Shown: positions 13,819 through 15,092 of the stretch, one piece after another
Position numbering within the stretch: the stretch's first letter is position 1
How the letters are laid out: the number at the start of each line of letters is the position of its first letter
Origin: JTS-RE9 sp964649195
GTDB lineage: Bacteria; Planctomycetota; Phycisphaerae; Phycisphaerales; Phycisphaeraceae
DNA length: 15,092 nucleotides
Direction: 5' to 3'
Assembly (NCBI GenBank): GCA_964649195.1
Contig: CAZYPK010000131.1
Location: 1 to 15,092 of the forward strand
Translations under genes and position numbers: made by a program
The notes under the pieces: generated by a model
The model's input: only the letters and a program-made list of their open reading frames with translations
Told to the model about the DNA's origin: nothing
The model's database searches: none

Positions 13819-14222
13819 CTGATGAACTGAAGGAACGGGTTCGCCGGCGCGCGGACCATTGCTGCGAGCACTGCCGGCTGCCCTAGGCCGGCTCCGGTGT
13901 TGGTTTCGAGATCGATCACGTCCTGGCAAAAACACACGGCGGAGAATCGACGGCGGACAACCTTGCCCTCTCCTGCGTGTATTGCAACGGATTCAAAGGC
14001 ACCAACATGGCCGGCATCGATCCGAACACCGGTCGCGGCGAGTTTCTCTTCAATCCCCGCGTTGACCATTGGCCGCTCCATTTCGCATGGAACGGGCCGA
14101 TCATTGTCGGGCTGACGGGCATTGGACGAGCCACCGTGCGCACGCTGCGGATGAACAATCAATCGGCAGTCAACATGAGAGCCGCCTTGGAAGCGGAAGG
14201 CCTCATGCGCTTCGAGGGGTGA
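13815..14222 (+). pseudogene. HNH endonuclease interrupted by an in-frame TAG
   Basis: Read through, the frame encodes about 134 residues of a zinc-bound HNH nuclease: first Cys pair C17-E-H-C20, the catalytic FEIDHVLAKTHGG, the second Cys pair in ALSCVYCNGFKG, then GIDPNTG, LFNPRVDHW, GLTGIGRATVRTLRMN. It starts at GTG 13815, overlapping the upstream gene by 4 nt. Codon 24 is TAG (13884-13886) in CRLP-stop-AGSG. Related proteins usually have LPQ there as I recall, so a single CAG-to-TAG change explains it. Everything after the stop is well conserved and in frame, so the mutation is recent, is read through, or is a sequencing error. An ATG at 13977 lies past the first zinc pair and the DH motif, so an internal restart would give an inactive fragment. 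Confidence 0.85.
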
Positions 14223-14232
14223 TCTGATACCC

Positions 14233-14362
14233 AGCGAGTAGCGAGTAGTAGTCCGACTACGCTAATCTGGTGGGTTGAGAACCTTCGTTTCGACCAATTT
14301 TCTAAAAACTCTCGCTTCAGCAACTCACAGTTTTAGGGTAGTCGGACTACTCGCTACTCGCT
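14233..14362. repeat. Palindrome with 7-nt GCGAGTA units
   Basis: The left arm 14233-14260 (AGCGAGTAGCGAGTAG, then TAGTCCGACTAC) pairs with the right arm 14338-14362. The arms are exact complements except for a 3-nt TAG insertion in the left arm. Each arm contains two 7-nt units. The 77-nt loop has no feature I recognise. The right arm overlaps the last codons of the small lipoprotein gene on the minus strand. The hairpin may end transcription of the HNH gene. Confidence 0.8.
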
Positions 14363-14447
14363 CGGCGTCACTCGTATTGGGCGTTGAGTCGCCGCAACCC
14401 GTCAGGACGAACATCAATACAACCGATGCCGCGGTTTTGATATACAT
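14325..14447 (-). CDS. Small lipoprotein (40 residues)
   Basis: The minus strand has a perfect AGGAGG (14458-14453) 5 nt before an ATG at 14447. The product begins MYIKTAASVVLMFVLTGC, an excellent lipoprotein signal with lipobox L-T-G-C and Cys at residue 18. It would be lipidated and membrane-anchored. The mature part is only about 23 residues (GDSTPNTSDAE...). Its last residues (about ERVASSPTT) are encoded by the right arm of the palindrome at 14338-14362, so the gene may once have been longer and been cut short by the repeat. It lies 113 nt downstream of the membrane-protein gene and may share its transcript. Confidence 0.75.
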   Translation of the reverse strand: MYIKTAASVVLMFVLTGCGDSTPNTSDAERVASSPTTLKL

Positions 14448-14520
14448 CCGAACCTCCTGTGATGCGCGATATTGCGCCAGAATCGACATCTGTGTTTGGC
14501 TTACGGAACTTTACGGTTGA

Positions 14521-14550
14521 TGGCGCCGGCAGACTCTGTTGCCGGTGCCA
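14521..14550 (-). terminator. Stable hairpin between the membrane protein and lipoprotein genes
   Basis: TGGCGCCGGCA (14521-14531) pairs with TGCCGGTGCCA (14540-14550) over 11 positions with one G-T wobble, with loop GACTCTGT. It lies just after the stop of the membrane-protein gene. There is no T-run, so it may be an attenuator or RNA-stabilising structure instead of an intrinsic terminator. Confidence 0.4.
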
Positions 14551-14560
14551 TGAACCACGG

Positions 14561-15082
14561 CTAAACAAACTGCTCGTTGATGGCCGCCTTGAACCGCCTG
14601 GCGCGGTTCTTCATCATGAAATAACGTACGATGACGGCGACGACGGCGATGATCCCGATTCCCACCACGTTGCTCAGGCCGTCGATGTTCACGCGGACGG
14701 GGATTGGGACCATGTTGATGACCGGGATCAGCAAGAACACCAAAAGCACAATGCCGGCACATCCCAGGGCCGATGGTTTCACCAGCCTCTCGATGCTGCC
14801 GGTCGCGTATCGCGCGCTTTGCGTTGTGTGGTTATAGACCAGCACGTAGGGCCCTTCTTTCTTCCCCGCTTTCATTGCCCACGCCACGGTCACTTCGTTG
14901 CTCTCGCGACAGGCCACGTCGAAGTTCTGCAACTGAAATGCCCTTTCAACGCCGCCCTTGTCGGCCAGGAACAACTGATCATGCACGATGGTGGTGGATG
15001 AAATGGAAACAGGGGCCGTATATCCGCCGCCCTGGTGAACTGGACTTCCCCACTCCCGGTGGGCGCAGCGAAAGGACAGCAT
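14561..15082 (-). CDS. Hypothetical two-TM membrane protein, 5' end uncertain
   Basis: I do not recognise the family. From the ATG at 15082 it has 173 residues, but the frame is still open at the window edge, so the true start may lie outside. Residues 1-100 are soluble and mixed strand/helix (VHDQLFLADKGGVERAFQ, VTVAWAMKAGKKEGPYVLVY). Two membrane segments follow at about 104-125 (ALGCAGIVLLVFLLIPV) and 136-156 (NVVGIGIIAVVAVIV), with a short basic tail MMKNRARRFKAAINEQF. Small extracytoplasmic loop and cytoplasmic ends are inferred from the positive residues. The only neighbour on the same strand is the small lipoprotein downstream. Confidence 0.65.
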   Translation of the reverse strand: MLSFRCAHREWGSPVHQGGGYTAPVSISSTTIVHDQLFLADKGGVERAFQLQNFDVACRESNEVTVAWAMKAGKKEGPYVLVYNHTTQSARYATGSIERLVKPSALGCAGIVLLVFLLIPVINMVPIPVRVNIDGLSNVVGIGIIAVVAVIVRYFMMKNRARRFKAAINEQFV

Positions 15083-15092
15083 AATACTGTTC

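Noticed and set aside
14459..15001. 180-codon plus-strand frame at the right end
   Set aside because: It is Asp/His-rich antisense of the two-TM protein, whose hydrophobic segments and basic ends make better sense.

Overview
The window looks like a chromosomal segment of a Planctomycetota bacterium, probably from an environmental or metagenomic assembly. The clearest sign is the pair of planctomycete paralogue families at 8216-13054: a PSCyt1/DUF1549/DUF1553 cytochrome-type protein followed by a Tat-exported DUF1501 protein. GC is high, several genes start with GTG, and Shine-Dalgarno sites are sparse.

Layout. 1-324 is a non-coding spacer dominated by one large palindrome. 325-2031 (+) is methionyl-tRNA synthetase. 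It converges on 2172-5354 (-), a very large LptC/OstA-like envelope protein, and a 35-bp perfect inverted repeat fills the gap between the two stop codons. 5505-6062 (+) is an exported thioredoxin-fold protein without the usual cysteine pair. It converges on 6347-6796 (-), a GNAT acetyltransferase, across a duplicated hairpin spacer. 6905-7459 (-) is elongation factor P with Asn at the normally modified loop tip, and a small membrane ORF lies upstream of it (7658-7831, -). 8216-11167, 11241-11519 and 11603-13054 (+) encode the PSCyt1 protein, a lone ParD-like antitoxin and the DUF1501 protein. 13525-13818 and 13815-14222 (+) are a two-gene cassette of a small helical protein and an HNH endonuclease, the latter interrupted by an in-frame TAG. 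The right end (-) holds a 40-residue lipoprotein and a two-TM membrane protein that may run off the window.

The most unusual content is between the genes. First, a ~190-nt element bounded by two related hairpins (shared stem CCGCGAC/GTCGCGG) occurs at 7888-8082 and 13078-13255, with the start of a third copy at 13258. The two full copies are direct repeats that bracket the cytochrome/antitoxin/DUF1501 module. Second, most other spacers carry arrays of 7- or 8-nt units of unrelated sequence, most of them mirrored by an inverted copy so that long hairpins form. Third, the spacer between the thioredoxin-like and GNAT genes has been duplicated together with the 3' ends of both genes, and its core is inverted between the two copies.

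Working together: MetRS and EF-P are housekeeping translation genes, and the LptC/OstA-like protein points to lipopolysaccharide transport to an outer membrane. The PSCyt1 and DUF1501 products are probably exported partners of unknown function. The remaining genes are accessory.
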